DNA of 64,000 nt from Hymenolepis diminuta. Its lineage: Eukaryota; Platyhelminthes; Cestoda; Cyclophyllidea; Hymenolepididae. The stretch spans positions 3,045,578 to 3,109,577 of the forward strand of contig CAADRB010000010.1 in assembly GCA_900708905.1 (NCBI GenBank). Direction: 5' to 3'. The notes beneath the pieces were generated by a model. That model was given only the letters and a program-made list of their open reading frames with translations. It did not search any database and was not told the origin of the DNA. Shown in pieces: positions 1 through 15,060 of the stretch (position 1 is the stretch's first letter; each line of letters starts with the position of its first letter). The position numbers were made by a program, and so were the translations under genes.

Positions 1-3000
1 CTGGAAACATCATAGATATCACATACATTTTTAGAATTAGTCCTAATTTAACTTTCTTTTCAGCTATTGTTGACTTTCGACGGCATAAAAGTAATTTCTG
101 CTTTGTAGAATTAAACTGTTTCACGGCCATTCCAAAGCAAAATTTTTGTCAAAGCTTGACTATGGGATTTTCAAGAGAAATCTGTTCAGAAATTTACGTT
201 GACCAGGTTAAATAACCAGTAGGTCAGAGATAACGAAAGTGGAACTCGTAGACGCACATCTAATGATCTGGATAACCAACTACACTGGTTAACTCTGGTA
301 AACAAATAGGGGTGGAATACGCGAGTTTATCAGCCCCAAGATGTTTCCCCGATTTAGGTCTAGTGTCGTCAAGGCTCTCCTTAATGAGTTTGGAAATTAC
401 TGAGCACTTTAAGGACTTATATTTCAAAGTGCTTTGTTTGCCATCTGGCCTCAAATTCTTCGTAATTCTCTGATACAGTTATTGGAAATTTACACTGACC
501 AAGTTAGATGGGCCAAGAGTGGGCTATAAAACCTGTCAATTGGAAGTTGTGACACGAGTGTGAGAAATAACAAAGCGTGATTTGGAGGAGGAAACAATGG
601 AGCTACACTGTTGATAATGGTGGTGTCGGCAAGATGAAGGTGATTCAGGCCATAACCCAACTTGCGTTCCGTTCTTTGATGTTTCGTGTCAATAAATGTG
701 TGAGTTTTAAGCAAAATACAGTAACACATGGGGAAGCAGATTGTAACGTGGCGGTTATTTAAATATGTTCGATCGTTTGAGGAGTTAAAGCTAAAATCGG
801 GGTGTGAATTTTTCAAAGTTAGTGAATCTCAAACGATTACAAATTAATGGTAATTTTAATGTTTTCCCCATCTAGAGTGTCTTTTCACCTTTCTCAGCTA
901 TTAAAGATCTGAAATCCTTCGTTGATGGTCAATTTCAGCTCAAAATTTAAAATCAACACAAATCTGATATATTTGGGGAAAAAAGTGATGGAAAAGACCA
1001 TTTATCCTCTCTGCAATTTCAAGGACTGGAGAGATCCCACCACTCAGTCTTTAAAAATTCTCATAGGGCTAAATGCACGATTTCCTCTGCTATGCAACAA
1101 TTTAGAAATTATTTGTAAAATAATGAAAAAACTTGGCTGATCTTTATGTTTATCAGACAATCAATTTTGTGATAATGCAGAGTCAGTGCTCTATTTTACT
1201 ACACTTTAATTCCTTTAACAGATAAGTGTTGTTAAGCCGTTAGATATCGGAATGGTATCTCCAATTTTGATATTAACTGTAGTGCTGGTCAAACTTCGAG
1301 GAACTTTTGATGGGAATGATTAACGGCAGCAAATATTCTTCAAACCGAACTGAGTTTGCAGATTGGATCAAGTCTCCCCATCATCCCTCCAATAACAGGA
1401 CTTTAAATATATTCTTCCACTTCTCCGATTTGTATCAATAGCCTTACTGATAAACAGAAGTTTATGAGAAGGACATTGATTCGAATATCCAAAGAATATT
1501 CGAGAAAAAGGATATCCAAATCGTTATCACTCAGTAACTTTCACTATAAACTTCAGCTGAACTTAAAAACTAAAAATGCATCAAGAAAGGATGGTCTTAG
1601 GAGACACGATCCCAAATTTAGTCCTACTAGATTGGAGTCATGACTTTCTTAGTAGAGGTGCATTTCAGTGTGCAACGTTCCTAGATCCAAATTTAATTTA
1701 ACCTCTCGGTTGCAGATCGAGCTCATGTTCACGATAATCAAGTGGCTGGTCATGCTATCTAGATTCATTTGTATATTCCCACACCAAGGAGCATTTAGAT
1801 GAATCTATCAGAATTAATTAGAACCAACTCAAGGTAAACTATAATAGCACATAATTTTTCCTATTAGTACGATTTCTCCTGAGTTCTTGTCAAAAATGAA
1901 TTATATTCTAATTACGCCATAAGATAGTCTGAAATAGATGTTATGCTTTCTTTAAATTTACACAGTTGAAGTTTGGGATAGATTTTCGACCTTAAAGGAC
2001 CTTATCTTGTAATGAAGGAAGAAATTTTAATTGTTTTTGATATGTGAACGTGCAACTATCTCTCAAATTTTCACGCCATCTAGCTAATAAGGCCAGGGGA
2101 ATCGAACACATTTCATAGGAATGACAAATGAATATCAATGAAAATGGTTAGCACTTTTGGTTGCAATTTATTCACCAAATTTTCTTACGTGTATGCACAT
2201 TCATTCAGTCGAGGAAATGTTTGAAAACGAGCATTGAGTACAATTTGCATAAAGTTCAAATATGCGCGCAAACTAATAGCCTACATTTCCCATTCTATAT
2301 GTCTTTGCGCAAAGATAAAGATAATAAATTAAAAAATTAAATATTTCAATTTATTATCAGGAAAATGTTGTACGTAAAAAATGACAATTTAAAAAATGAA
2401 CAAAAGAGTTTAGGTGGAAGTTAGGCGAGGAAATTTGATACTAGCTCGAAAATATTTATTTCGCCAAATGCGTAAACTCAGAAAGTCCCTTTATTCATTT
2501 CAATATTTAAATAAATTTTATTTAAAGGTCTGTATTTAACTTTTCGTATCACTCCTACGCCTAATTTAAATGCCATTAAATTTCGCACGTTTAAATTAAG
2601 TGCTTTCAAACATTTTAAAGACTAAGGAAACATCCCTTGCTTAAATGTGATTTATCTATTTGACTGCAAATATGGTATAAGTGCGGCTTATTCCAATTAA
2701 AGACTATCAATAATGTTATTGTAATGACTCGTTTAGGTATTATTTTAGCTCTTATGTTAACTTGTATCTTTAATGGTAACTTTAATTAACGTAACTATTT
2801 AAATCAATTTTCTAAATCGTTTTTACGCATTTTGTTCTTGCTTTTTGAGTATTTATCGATTGTAATTCTCTGAAACAATTAATCATGATTAAAATTTTTC
2901 TATTTTTTGTATTGCATGCTTCATTATGATTTAATTAAATATGCACACAATTACATTATATGGTCAGATCAAGCTAAAAGCTGTCGTGTTTTATCTGTTA

Positions 3001-4199
3001 GTTAAAAAATATCCATTCCTTCATTGGCACTTCTTATAGATGTGGAATCAAACATTACGAAGTATTAATTGGAGATATGTATACTATTTTTCACAATGCT
3101 CAGAGAAAGGAAAACGCTGTAAATGAAAATTTTCGTTATTCAGCGGATTGTCATTAGCGTGATCAACTAAACAGTTCATATCATTGACATGGATTTTAGG
3201 TGATCCGTTAAATTTTTAATTAATGGCGACTGTTACGGATTTAACCAAATTATCCTAATAATTATAGGAATATTTATGACAATGAAATAAAACGATTCAA
3301 AAGTATATGATTTGGCATTGCCATTTTCGATTTGTGTTAACAGAAAATCCAAGTTTTGGAGTGTCCATAACTTTGGATGATCATTTTTTCAAGAAACAAT
3401 CATTAAAATCAATGAAATAATTTATTTGCATTCAATAATGGTCCATATACCATCTATAATTTCGAGTAATATTAAACAAAGTGCCATATTCAAAAGAAAG
3501 TTTCATTTTCTGTAAAGTTGGACTGCCCAATTAGATCCTCATCATTCTACTTGTCAGCTAATCGAACTTTGCATTTCTAGAAATACCTTCCTATTTGCCC
3601 GAGGCACTGAGCTTAGAATTGCTCGAGGATGCAATTTCCTTGCATCAAAACAAGGAAGGAGAGTTGATGTGCCATGCTGAAAAAAGATCATAATACTCGA
3701 AGAAAGAGGGAGGGAGAGGGAGGACGGAGGAGAGACAGTGGTTGAGCAATTGGACATCAAAGACATACCGCCACTCATTATTCTAACTACTCACTACAAA
3801 CCTCTTTCAAGCCCCGCTTTTCGGACATTGTCCCATGTTTTGTTTTTCTGTAGGCTTTTGAAGATTCTATCACGATTAGCAGCCTTTTATTGCAGAGACA
3901 AGTAACAAACAAAAACGAAAATAAGCAAATGAATTTTCAGACTGCACCAAATTCATATTGAGCAACTTTCTACTTTGTAAGTAATGTCCTCCAACTGTGC
4001 TTCCATTCTTAAATATGTAAATAAAATGTTAATAAGAAGGTAATAATGTCTTTTTATTTTTGATTAAAATAATGAGTTCAGTTTTTTTTTAAATAAGTGA
4101 CTGATAAATGATGCTCGCGTTATAATAATATTATGATATTACATTTAAGATGTAAGAGTCAAGGCGGATTAAAATGGCCATAAAGTGCGAGAGATTGGA

Positions 4200-4800
4200 G
4201 AATGGATCAAGAAATCGTGTTAATGAACACTACCTGCGCTAGCGAATGAAAGCACGCGTACATCGCGCCAATTGTCCAATTACCGCCGCGACACGGGTGC
4301 AGACGTGGTGTTATGCGTGCGCGTATTTGCACACCTCTAGCTTTTGCGCCCTTTTGCGTAGCACTATAGGTAGGGGGAAAGCGGAGAGACGAGAGGGATA
4401 TCAACGGGAAGTGAGAAGATAGTGGTTTGGGGATAAGAGTGAAACGCGAAGGGCAGGGAAGGGGGAATATTTGAAAGGACCGCGAGAATGACGACGCATT
4501 CATAGGACTGAGACCGAAGTAGAAACAAGTCAGCAAGAGAGCCGGAGTGATAATAGTACGCCTGTGTATTTGCACCTCTGACACAACATTCCATTGTCTC
4601 GTCCCAGGGATGAAAATAGAACAAAACTCGCCATTACTTTTAGTTGAGGCTGTCTCAATCCTCATCCTATTTACTATGGAAGTTGTATCGTTTTGCCTCG
4701 TCCTCTTCGTTAGCCATATTTTTAGCCACACCTACGCAAACAGCCCCTGTGTCTTGTCGCTGTCCTGTGGGTCTGTGACAGCGGCTTGTTCCCGTGGTTG
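4200..4800. promoter_or_regulatory. CpG/GA-rich island
   Basis: This block is rich in CpG and in GA/CT runs, in contrast to the AT-rich flanks. Its open frames in several registers are a by-product of base composition. It could be a promoter, an enhancer or an untranslated first exon. The sequence shows only the composition. Confidence 0.25.
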
Positions 4801-6189
4801 CAAATTTCGCAAATAAAATTAATCAAATACAAGGAAGGAAAAAAAGCTCTTTGAAGTTTAGTGCCTAAACTTCCGGAGTTAGACTATTGCAAACTAGCGA
4901 ATAATTAATTTTCCCCACAAACGCATAGTGCAGTTCGCGAAGGAAAAAAATAATTAACTTGAAAAATAATCTCAAAAATGCATTGAGAAATCGTAAATGC
5001 ATGAATATAAACGAATCTCTAATGCACTCGGATTATTGCAAATATGTTTTCGAAATGCAAACATAATAAATTCATTAATATTAATTTTTATATAAATAAA
5101 TTAATATATTATGTACTTGATGTTTTCTCATACCATATTTATTCGAAATAAAAACAAGAATAATATTATAAATAGAAAATAAGAATAAAATAAATATATT
5201 TCAATTTATATGAAGAGAATTCTATTTTAAATCATGCCTGTATTATCGCTTTAATCGCTTTCAGTAATAGTTTGATTCTGCTAATGTTAGAAGTATTTAG
5301 CATATATATTTACTCATCATAAACAGCTCTCATTTTTTAAGATTAAAAATGACAAAATTTAACAGAAAGTTCTTTTCATTCTCCGATTTAATTTATCCCT
5401 TAGTTCTGTTAACAAAGCGTATTTCGTTACACAGAGAGATATAGAGAGATGATACGAAAAGTATCACTTTTGGAATGATACGTTTGTCGGCAAAAATAAC
5501 ACACACAAACGCGTATGTATATATTTACGCGAAAGATAACACATTATTTTGTTCAACAAAAGATAAAACGCGCTTTTTGTTGTTGATACACCTACAAAAT
5601 ATGCAAACTAGTTCTGAGGGTAGTTAATATGGGGAAATACGCATAGTATTAGTGTTTTCTAAACGAGATATTACTTCCTTCATTCAAGGCAGTAAGAACC
5701 TATCCAAAGATTAGACACTTGGTGGCTCAGGTAATAAAATCCAAGGGGAAGAAGAAACCCATAGTTAATGAAAATTGACATCCTTAGGTTTATACCACTT
5801 CAATAAATTGAACATTCAAATGAAGTGCAAGGCAGATCGCAGGCTCGATGAGAAACCGCACTAATTAAGTCTAGCTAATCAAGGGGCTGACAAAATTCAA
5901 TTTTCTTACTAGGGAGGCTCAATGATGCTATCTCTCTCCTCAAAATGAATGTTGGAAAACGCTTTATTAAATGGGCTTGATAATTTAAGATTCAGTTGAT
6001 AAGATTCACTTCCATTATATTAAATGTCTATATAGATTACCCAAATTCCTGCTTGGCCAAAGAATATTCATTTATTTGATGGAATCCCTGAGGACTGAAA
6101 AAAGATTTGCGCCGTTATATATCGGAGGATATTTTTTCTGCTCTTTGGATAAACGACGATGTTGAAATCTTTTGAACGGACACACTTTA

Positions 6190-6740
6190 TCTGGGAATTT
6201 TTCTACCTCTCAATCACGACCCTCCCTCCTCTTTCGCCACCCACAGCCTCCTCTTTCTGGATAGATACGCATGACGCGCGATACCACCTCTGTCTGCGTC
6301 TGTGTCTGTCTCAGCGTTTGTCTACCGCTGACCAGCAACCCGACCCTCCCTTCATCATTTTGATGGAAGATTTCAGCGGCTAGTTTGTGACTGAAGAGAG
6401 AACTAGTATGGGCCTGTGTATCTCTCTATTCTCCTCCGTCTGGTGCCCATTTTATTACTGTCTCCATTCTGGCGCGCGTACTTGGTGTGTGCATTTGTCT
6501 AGACGACGCATGTGATTCAGGCACCTCCCCTCTCTATCTAACTAATAAGAGGTAATAATAATGAGATTGAGAGAGTTAACTAACCCTCCCGTCCTCCTCT
6601 CTCCCAGCACAGACAAATAAACACAGAATGTCGTGGGGGTGGTGTCAATGATCATCATAATTATCATCACACATACTACTAGCATCATTAGCAACCTCGT
6701 CTCGTCTCGTTTTCTGTTTGTGTGTCGTCTAGTCTCGTTG
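6190..6740. promoter_or_regulatory. CT-rich, CpG-containing island
   Basis: The block contains pyrimidine tracts with TCTCTC, CTCCC and GCGCG words, flanked by AT-rich DNA. No coding series is seen. Its composition resembles the other islands in the window, so a regulatory or 5'-untranslated role is possible but unproven. Confidence 0.25.
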
Positions 6741-9700
6741 TTGCCGCGTTTAGATATGAAAAGAGCAACTGAAAAATGAATTGGGCTATTAGAGAGCCGA
6801 ATATAATTAACCAGTAACAATAAAGGAGATTTGCGCCTATGTGCATACATTCAGATACAAACTTTCCTTCATTTATTCATCCGTGGATGAGCGTATAAGG
6901 GTGAATGTTTTCCTAAATTGAAAATGCAAAACGCCGTCTGAGGTAATTTGGAAACTTCAAACGGGGAGAAAATATCATCTTGCTTTCGTGGTCTACTGTA
7001 ACTTTTACGCTGAATTTTAAATATTATATTATGGTGAAACAACGAACAGTGTTCGTGTAGACAACCAGTTGACCTCATATTAATAAATGGAAAAATGAAA
7101 ATGGAACTCTTAGTGAATCGTTGAGACCACCCTGGGTGGTCGCTAGTGAGTTCCGTCAAGTTTAATGTGCATTAACTTCTCTAACAGATGGATTGATATA
7201 GTATGAACACCTACCAACATCAATTTACCACTCAATCAGCTCTGAACACGATAGACATGGACTGCTCTCACAGGAATCTTTGTAGTAAACCTTGAATTAT
7301 AAAATGTTAGGGCATGGTGTAACAAATTATATTAATTCAATGAAACGCAAATAAATTTGATTAAGTATTTTTTACCTACCTCTGTCAGTTTTTCTCCTTA
7401 ATTTCTTACTATTCTTCGTAAAACTAGGCAAAAATTGTTTACTTCATCATAGCTAATACCATCATGGTGATGTCTAAATGGCGATTTAAGATATTTCTAA
7501 GTCCTATAAAGGGCTATTTTCTAACATCAATCTTGGGTAAAGAGGGAATAACCTTGAGCCCTTCCGTTATAAAAATTCGGTAAAGTGAAAAGCATTTAAT
7601 TAACCAAAGATATTTTCTCTATAAAATCGAATCTTATTGAAAACTTGGAGACTTAATGTGGTATCAAAAGACTTGAAAATATTCTCTAAAATTCTATATG
7701 CTCCAATATTTTTTTTATTAAATGATGATTTTACAAAATCTTTAGCCCAATTTCATTCTCTAACATCCAGAAATATCCTATGAGAAGAGAAGAGAATGAC
7801 CTTCAGTTTCGATGGTTACGATTTTAGTGATATTTTCGTCTGTTTTTGCTTGATTCTTACACTACTACAAAACGATGCGAGGCAAATGAAATCCAGAACT
7901 ATTTCATTACTTATCCAAAGAATTTGTAAGAATATGAATTTTTTGGAGTTGCTCAAAGTTTGAATATCAATGAAATCTAAATAAACCGATTGGAATTCCT
8001 TTTTTCATAAGAATAACCCTGAATGAACTAAATTTAGTCAAGACCGCTGCTTTATCATTGCTCAATTTCAAAAATCAGAAAACTGCGACATCATAAATTT
8101 TTACCATTTGTACTCACAAACCAAGAATTATTTTTTCTATAGTTTTAAAATTTAATACTAAAAAGTATGTAAGATTGTATAAGCTTCATAATTTAAAATG
8201 GTGTAGTAAGTCAGATTTTTTCATTTATAATGAATATAAATCATTATAAAAGGAAAATGCAAACTTCAATCATGAAAATCATGAAAACATAAGAAAAAGT
8301 CGAATTATCTAAGATAGTGGTGAGCGAAGAATAGATTTAAAATAGAAAATGCAAGTGAAAAGAATTCTCTATAAACCTTATTGTTCACTTTTAAGCAACC
8401 CAAGAAATCTCTTCTGAGCTCCTGGCGATAGTTCACGTTCAAAGTGTTCAAAGGTGTTTGATCAGTTGATTAAACTGAGAGATTTTTTGAAACCCTTCCG
8501 ACATGTTTTTTTGAAAGTCCTTAAGAACTATTCTTCCAAGCGTCAATTGGTCTCCTGTCCCTGGGATACTCTTACAAATTTCTATTATTGTTTTATTTTG
8601 AAATACCTCTTAAATTGAGTATATATAAGCATGAATGATTATGTTGGTCTTTATATTAGTTACCTACAATTAATACAAATATTACAACTAAACCACGGAT
8701 AATTTACGCTTGATTTCATTAACACGCTCTTTTAATAATAAAGCTTTACGCTCTAATTAGGATATTTCAACATTTTCTGACATTCTATCCTTGGACTTGC
8801 AAATTACATGCATCATCTTAATTTTTTCCCTTCTGCCTTTCTACAAATGCGCACTAAAAACCATCAAGACAAAATTTTGAGGCGATGCTAGCTGATGAGC
8901 TTTGGTTGTAAAATCAGAACAGCCCATACATTTAACAACCCCATTCCACACGAGTCCACACTTGTCATTATCAGCCGAACGAAGATGTATTACATCCGAA
9001 AAGAGCGACATGGGATTGTCCTTCTTTACGGCAGTAAGAGAGTGGAAAAAGAAGAAAATGGTTGAATGAATCACTTGCAAATGAAACAAAGAATGTCCTT
9101 TCTGATTGACGGTTTTAATAGAAGCAGTCCATTTATTTGTAAAACTTTAGATCAACTCAACTAAACACATCTGAGCAATCGTGCTCAATTCTGCGTAAAG
9201 CACATGTTCGAAAGTAGCACTCAGCTAGAAGTATCGATTTTCAGCTCACGAGCCAAATTTAGTTTAAAGTAGTGGATAATTTCATTACCATTTTATTGCA
9301 AACGTGTCCAGAATTTTCAAGTTCGCTTAAAATTTGTAATGGGGATTTTCTGATGAAAAATAGACAATTAGAGATGATTGAATACCGATCTCGTTTTCAG
9401 AGCAACTGTATTTAGAAGAGAAGTGCTAAAAAGCATATCCAAGTGGTAGTGATTATTCCCAAAGAATTTGCATTGAAAAGGTTTGCAATTTCATGCAATT
9501 CAGTTGACAAATCTTCACACAAATTGATTGTGACAGAGGCATTGAAAAATTAGCCTAACGCCTTCCCATGTGAAAATACCAATATTTAAAGATAATTGGA
9601 TTTCTCGTTGTATGTTGCACTGATTTGTTCAGATTTTATTTTTATAATTGTAAGTTTGTCATATTCACTACTCGAATGCAGAGAATATTTTCCGGAGCTC

Positions 9701-10489
9701 ATTTTGAGTAGATAGATATCATTCTAGAGTCTGGGACTCTCACTCTCGCCATTCTTTTATTTATAAGGAATGTCAACGAGTAGCCAGTTTTCGCCGATGA
9801 ATATCAAACCCGTGACTTTTGATTGGACAGATGCGTTCACTGATCGCAATGCCATCGCCCCTCAGCACCCTTTAGCAAAATAAAACTCCAACTCATTATA
9901 TTATTTAGTTTATTTTCAAAGTTTGTATGCACGAATTAAGTCTCCAATATTAGCTATTTTTAGACGAGCTGTATTTATAGCACAGTATTATTTACTAAGA
10001 ACTATAACTGAATATTATCAATTAAATAGATGAAAGTAAGTGGGATGAAGGTTAAACAGGGTAACTATTAAGCGATTCTCTTTGAAAGTTACACTTATTT
10101 CTCTATCAATGTAATGGTGACTAACAAACAGCAAACCTCTAAGGTCAATTATTAAATATATTAAATACGTCTGAGTATTCGAATCTGCATTTAAAACTCA
10201 ATATTCAGCATATTTTATATTTTCAAGTATTTTTATGAAGACATAATTAAATCCCAGTTTTTCCTCATTCACAGTTATAAATTTAAAAATCCTTTTCTTC
10301 CTTAATGAACAGGATTTCAAGTTATTCTAACAATATTTTGCAGGCAATAAGCCTATCAACTTCAACCTCTATCTAAATCCCCAACTTTTCCTATGCATTC
10401 ACTTCTAAGTCTAATTTAATCAACTCTTTTTGAATTTGGGCGACTTTTGCATGTGAACATGAGTGGGGAAATTAACTTTTGCATTTAGA

Positions 10490-11100
10490 CAAAGCTCAAG
10501 CTATCTTTTGAGCTTTCGTGTGAAAGTGGAGTCGGCAAAAATGAACAGACCAAAGGTTCCCAACTCCACTACGTCTCACCTCGCCTCTCTTCTCGTTCCA
10601 GCTCGCCTCTCAGTTTTTTGACATAATTCTCGCTGAAAATCGCTTTCCGTTTTAATGAAGTTGTCTTTACTCAACCGTCATGCTAAGGCGAGATGAGGTT
10701 AAAAACCTGTCTACTCCATTCTTCACCACACATTGTTTCTTTGTGCCTCCAAAAAGGTGTGAATCCGTTAAGGAGAGAGACGGAACCGGGCGGAAAAAGA
10801 AAGAAGCGTGCAAGCTGATTTTGAAAAATGGCTAGAGGAAGAAAAGTCACCTTAATTGTGTAAATCCCTTTGACGCGTGGCTAGTTAACCGCTCGTACTT
10901 CCCGCGGCGCCTGTAAAATATGTTTCTGAAAGTTGAAAAGAAAAATGCTGCTGCCACTTCTGTCACTACCAGCGCGTTATGTCGCTGGAATTTCTTTCAT
11001 GAGAAAGAGAGAGCGAAAGTAAGTGAAAAATTGACTCCCTCAACGCTTTTTCATCCCTCCTCTTCTTCTAAGTGAAGGCGAAGATTTTTCGAAAGAAATT
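10490..11100. promoter_or_regulatory. CT-rich island
   Basis: CT-rich tracts, GA runs such as GAGAAAGAGAGAGCG and a CCCGCGGCGCC word mark this block off from the AT-rich flanks. No gene can be tied to it. Confidence 0.22.
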
Positions 11101-13974
11101 GAGTTTTCACATGCTTCTGTCCCACGAATTTTCCTACCATTTAAAATTTAAAAGTCAAACTTCAAAATCTTTTACACTGAATTTAAATATAAATCCATAA
11201 CAAAAAACTGTTAAGTCATTGATTATGATAAAGTAAACTTATTAAATAAGTATAGTATATAAGTCATACAAATGACATTTAAATTTTTAGTTTAACCACA
11301 AAAAAAATAGAAATACCTATTTTAGCTTCTTCATAAACAGTGAATTTGTTTGTTTCCCCTTAGCGTGACCTTCTAGTCACATCAGGTAATTTAGATTTTC
11401 TTTAAAAGTAATTTTTTCCTTCGTCGGCAAAGTTTGTTTTAAAAATATTTAAATATTTAATAAATAAACCAGTAGGAGAAGAAGTTGGAGCAGGAAATGT
11501 ACGAAGTCTATATTTCAAACATCAAAATTTATTTGAATTCCTGAAAATTTGTGTTATTTGCTCTCTCACAAGGGATATAATTCACTTTCCAATACCTCAA
11601 TTTTTCAAAACTCAGTTTCCATGATTTGATCCCTAGGTATCTGTGTGATTTCAAGCCCCTTTATGAACGGGTAGATGAGACTAACAATGGCATTTAGAAA
11701 GAGTGATGTAATATTTTCAATATCACATCAATTGTAGATAGAAAAAAGTAAAAATAACGGTTTGATATTTGAAAAGTGAGCATATTTCAGGAGTTCGAAT
11801 TGTGACCTGTGCCGATGGTCCTTTTGGCTTTCAGAATATTTGAGAAGTAGTTTTCACCTGGAAATTAATAATTTAAGGAGATTGAGGTTAATTGCACTAA
11901 ATGACATTTTTCATAAACAAAGGTTTGCGTCAAAATTTGTTATTTTTTATGATCATATATTTTACAAAGGTTTTTATTTATCTAAGAAGAGACAAAAGCA
12001 TAAACATCTTAGTTTGCCTAAGTTAAAACTATTTCAAAATTATCCCACTCTCGTTCTCATAGCTATAAAGCTCTATATTGTCTTAGACTTATCAATAATG
12101 CTAAAAATTTTTTCCTCAATTTATTCCAAAATGAACTCTTCTCCCAAAGTTTTTTAGCTTGATAGAATATCGGGAACCAGTCGCTTCCTTGAATGATTAA
12201 ACATTCGGAGATCTATATAGCGTAAAAAGTATCAAATTATATGTTGATACGTATCAATAAATATGAAAAAAATAAACATTGAATGAATGGAAAAAACTCT
12301 GCATTGTATGTAGTTCATTTGATTTTGTCAAAAATGAATTTCTCTTCTCGTATGAAAGAATACGACACTTAAAGCTGATGATCGGTTTTGGGAAATTCCA
12401 CAGATGGTCATTGATTTCAACCTGTTGTCAAAGTAAAACGGGACAAGACTATTAGGTGTACTGTAGCATTCGAGCACTTACGATTTTAAGCTTCGACCTT
12501 AAAATATTTCCTGCAACAAGAGTTAGATTCAAAATTTGCTTATCGAAAAAGAATAGATCAATGAAGTTTGATTCTACTAACCATCTAGAAGAAGAATAAT
12601 TTTGACACATTTTTTCAAATATTTGCAACAAAACAACTTAATAGACAGCGATAATTAATTAACTTTATTGTTTATCTTAGTCTACCCTATTATTTGTCCC
12701 CAAGTACTTGAAAGACATTTCAAGTTTCTTAATTTTTTGTACAATTTGAAGATACTTCTTTTCAAATTCTTGACATAGTTTATCATAAAATAAGAATGCT
12801 GTAATTTTTAATTAGGAAACTAATATCTTTAAAGTTCATTCAATAAAATATAAATTGCAGGATAGAAGGGATTTTATTATGTTGCCTTTCTGCTTCATTT
12901 CAATTACTTCTGCCCATAAAGGACTTGTCAACAAATTACCTTAAAGGATCTATTTGGCACTTTAAGAGGACGCACACTCTTGAGGTATTATCGTTCACTC
13001 CAGACTAAAGAGTTATTAAAAGCCAGAAATAAATTGTCAATGTGTTTGTATGGATAAGAACTCAGGTGATAGACGTTCCAGACGACGTTTTATAGCTCGC
13101 TTATTGAGTGAGTTTGGACAGCAAAATAAAAAGCATATACAATTAGTCATAAATTTTAAATGTGATAATAAATCGATACAATTCTTCCCGAGTTTCAAAA
13201 TAGAGCAGTAAAAGTTAGAAAAAGGAGGTATTAATACTCCAGATAGTATTCATACGAAGGAGTATTTATAATCGGGATATATGGTACAGTTCCACGACCG
13301 GTTGGTATAGTCCCGTGGTTGGTTATGCTGCTTCGACAAAGCAAGAATATGCAAGTTTGATTCTAATTTTAAGAATACGTATTAGCATTAAAAGACATCT
13401 TTCCAGAGTTTAAATATTAATGAACGAGTACATCCTTAACGCTGACTTTGTATTTTCAAAATTTAGGCGAAATACGGTTCTTCTAATTTTCAGAATAATC
13501 CCTCATCCTGTTTATTCCAAACTACTGAAATAATTAAAAGATTCTCAATTTTTGAAACTGTAGATCACTTTCTTTATCATATGATATAATAGGTTCATTT
13601 ACTAGTGGATCATACCAAGGATACGAATTGGGCAAAAGAAAGTATAGCTCTCGGACAGACCCGTGAAAATCAATGAATATCTTGGTGCAACTATTATTTT
13701 TCATTTGGACGGTCATTTTGATATAAGGACACAAAGTTTTTTCTCATTTCATGTTTCGCAGGGCAGCTCTGATTTCTTAACGATCATAAAAAGCTAATTT
13801 TTGATAGTAAAATTGAGAAGATTGGATGTACGACCCATTTCTTTACGCTCAACAGGAACTGCTTTACGTTGTTACAAGTAATTGAAACCCACTCCTTGAA
13901 CCAAACAAAGATGCAGCGGTTGAATTTTTTCGGAAATGTTATAATCTCATTAGTCTTCAAAATAGCCACAAATC

Positions 13975-14140
13975 TCAAAACTCAATAATAACGCGTAAAG
14001 CCTTTAAAAGAAGGTTGTACTCCAAAAGTAAACAAGGTAATAACCCTACAATTTAGCGCATTTTAATAAATTTACAAATGTTATGAATAACTAAAAATAA
14101 ATTGGTAACTTTATTTTTATAGGATAAAAATAGCCGAGGT
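13975..14140. repeat. LTR-like direct repeat, copy A
   Basis: This segment aligns by eye with 15,250-15,410 in the same orientation, at roughly 70 percent over about 150 bases. A shared stretch is CAAGGTAAYAACCC followed by GCRCATTTTAA. The two copies bracket the Ty3/gypsy integrase relic, the arrangement expected of degenerated long terminal repeats or of a repeated internal segment. No clean LTR ends, target duplication or primer-binding site were found. Confidence 0.45.
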
Positions 14141-14149
14141 CCTCTGAAG

Positions 14150-15060
14150 CGTCTGGGAGGAGGTAATATGAGTCCAGATTGATCTCCGTTGGATCCCTTT
14201 TCGGTTCGAAAGCTACGGTTGCCTACCGAGAACTGAAATGTTCACGATGGCGGACCTAGATTTGGGCACCAACATAAGACGCCATCCGGTGCCTAAACTG
14301 TATAGAATTAAGTGTCTCTTTCACTATCTCCTCCCCTTGTGACACGAGAAGTTTTCTTTTCATATTGTCAACAAGTTGCTCATCCTGACCATTGAGATTA
14401 GACGGAGAGTGTAAAAGGGAAATATTTAGATCTCGGCAAATGTCCTCAAATCGAGAAGAAGTGAACTGGGTGACATATCTGGACACAATAACCTTTGGTA
14501 TACCCTGATTAGCAAATAACTGGCGTAGCCTATTAATGACGGTATTGGTTGTGTCAGACTTAACAGGTATAACCTTAGGGCTCTCTGAATACGAATCAAG
14601 CAAGAGTAGAGAGGAGAGGTCCAGCAAACCGAGATCAGTGTAGGACTTAGGAAAGTCAATTTGAGAGTATATAAGAGGTAGGTGATAAGGGAGTGCAGCT
14701 TCACTGAATTTGGTCTATCCACTTTTGATACTGTTCCCATGGAGTGGGAAAAAAGTTTATCAAGACTGATCTCCTCTGGTTGCTTGCATTTATCATCCAC
14801 TGGTGTCGATCGCTTAGGACAATAAGTGAGCATGGGTTTAGCTCGAATGTGGTTACACTGACCAAGAAATTTTGGGGACTTTATCATGGTTGATGATTCA
14901 TGCATTCTGGAGGAGGCAAGGATCCTTATGTTCCTTAAGACAGCATTGTTTATTTGTCTGGTGATCAAATGGAGTGGGTGTTGAGACTCATTAATACTTG
15001 GGCGTGGAAGGTCCGGATACAAGTCGTGTCGGAATGAATTCAGTCATGGAAGATTCCACA
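14150..15060 (-). pseudogene. Ty3/gypsy-type retrotransposon integrase relic
   Basis: Read on the minus strand, this is the decayed integrase part of a pol polyprotein, which in life inserts retrotransposon cDNA into the genome. The clearest piece (14,256-14,627) has the core signature: LDSYSESPKVIPVKS, then RLRQLFANQGIPKVIVS, TQFTSSRFEDIC and a degraded form of the NGQ-x-E-x-x-VD segment. The acidic residue expected after VIVS is replaced (VIVSRYVTQF where families have S-D-N/G-T-QF), so the catalytic centre is lost. An overlapping frame (14,426-15,022) carries a remnant of the N-terminal zinc-binding region, which shows at least one frameshift. No protease, reverse transcriptase or RNase H is present. 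A dead element; family level is secure, clade is not. Confidence 0.75.

Larger units (their letters stand above)
1..13960. other. gene-free AT-rich stretch
   Basis: I see no exon series, RNA gene or recognisable transposon here. The open frames are short, AT-driven and lack splice sites that would link them. Three GC- and CpG-richer, CT-rich islands stand out (about 4,200-4,800, 6,190-6,740 and 10,490-11,100) and are listed separately. Bases 180-830 are less AT-rich than what follows and may be an old dispersed repeat, but I cannot name it. Confidence 0.5.

Noticed and set aside
8841..9089. 82-codon minus-strand frame with a C-x-x-C motif
   Set aside because: The peptide looks partly protein-like, but there is no recognisable domain, splice context or second copy in the window.
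11840..12157. 105-codon Lys/Phe/Ile-rich frame
   Set aside because: Typical chance frame in AT-rich DNA; it starts at a non-ATG codon.
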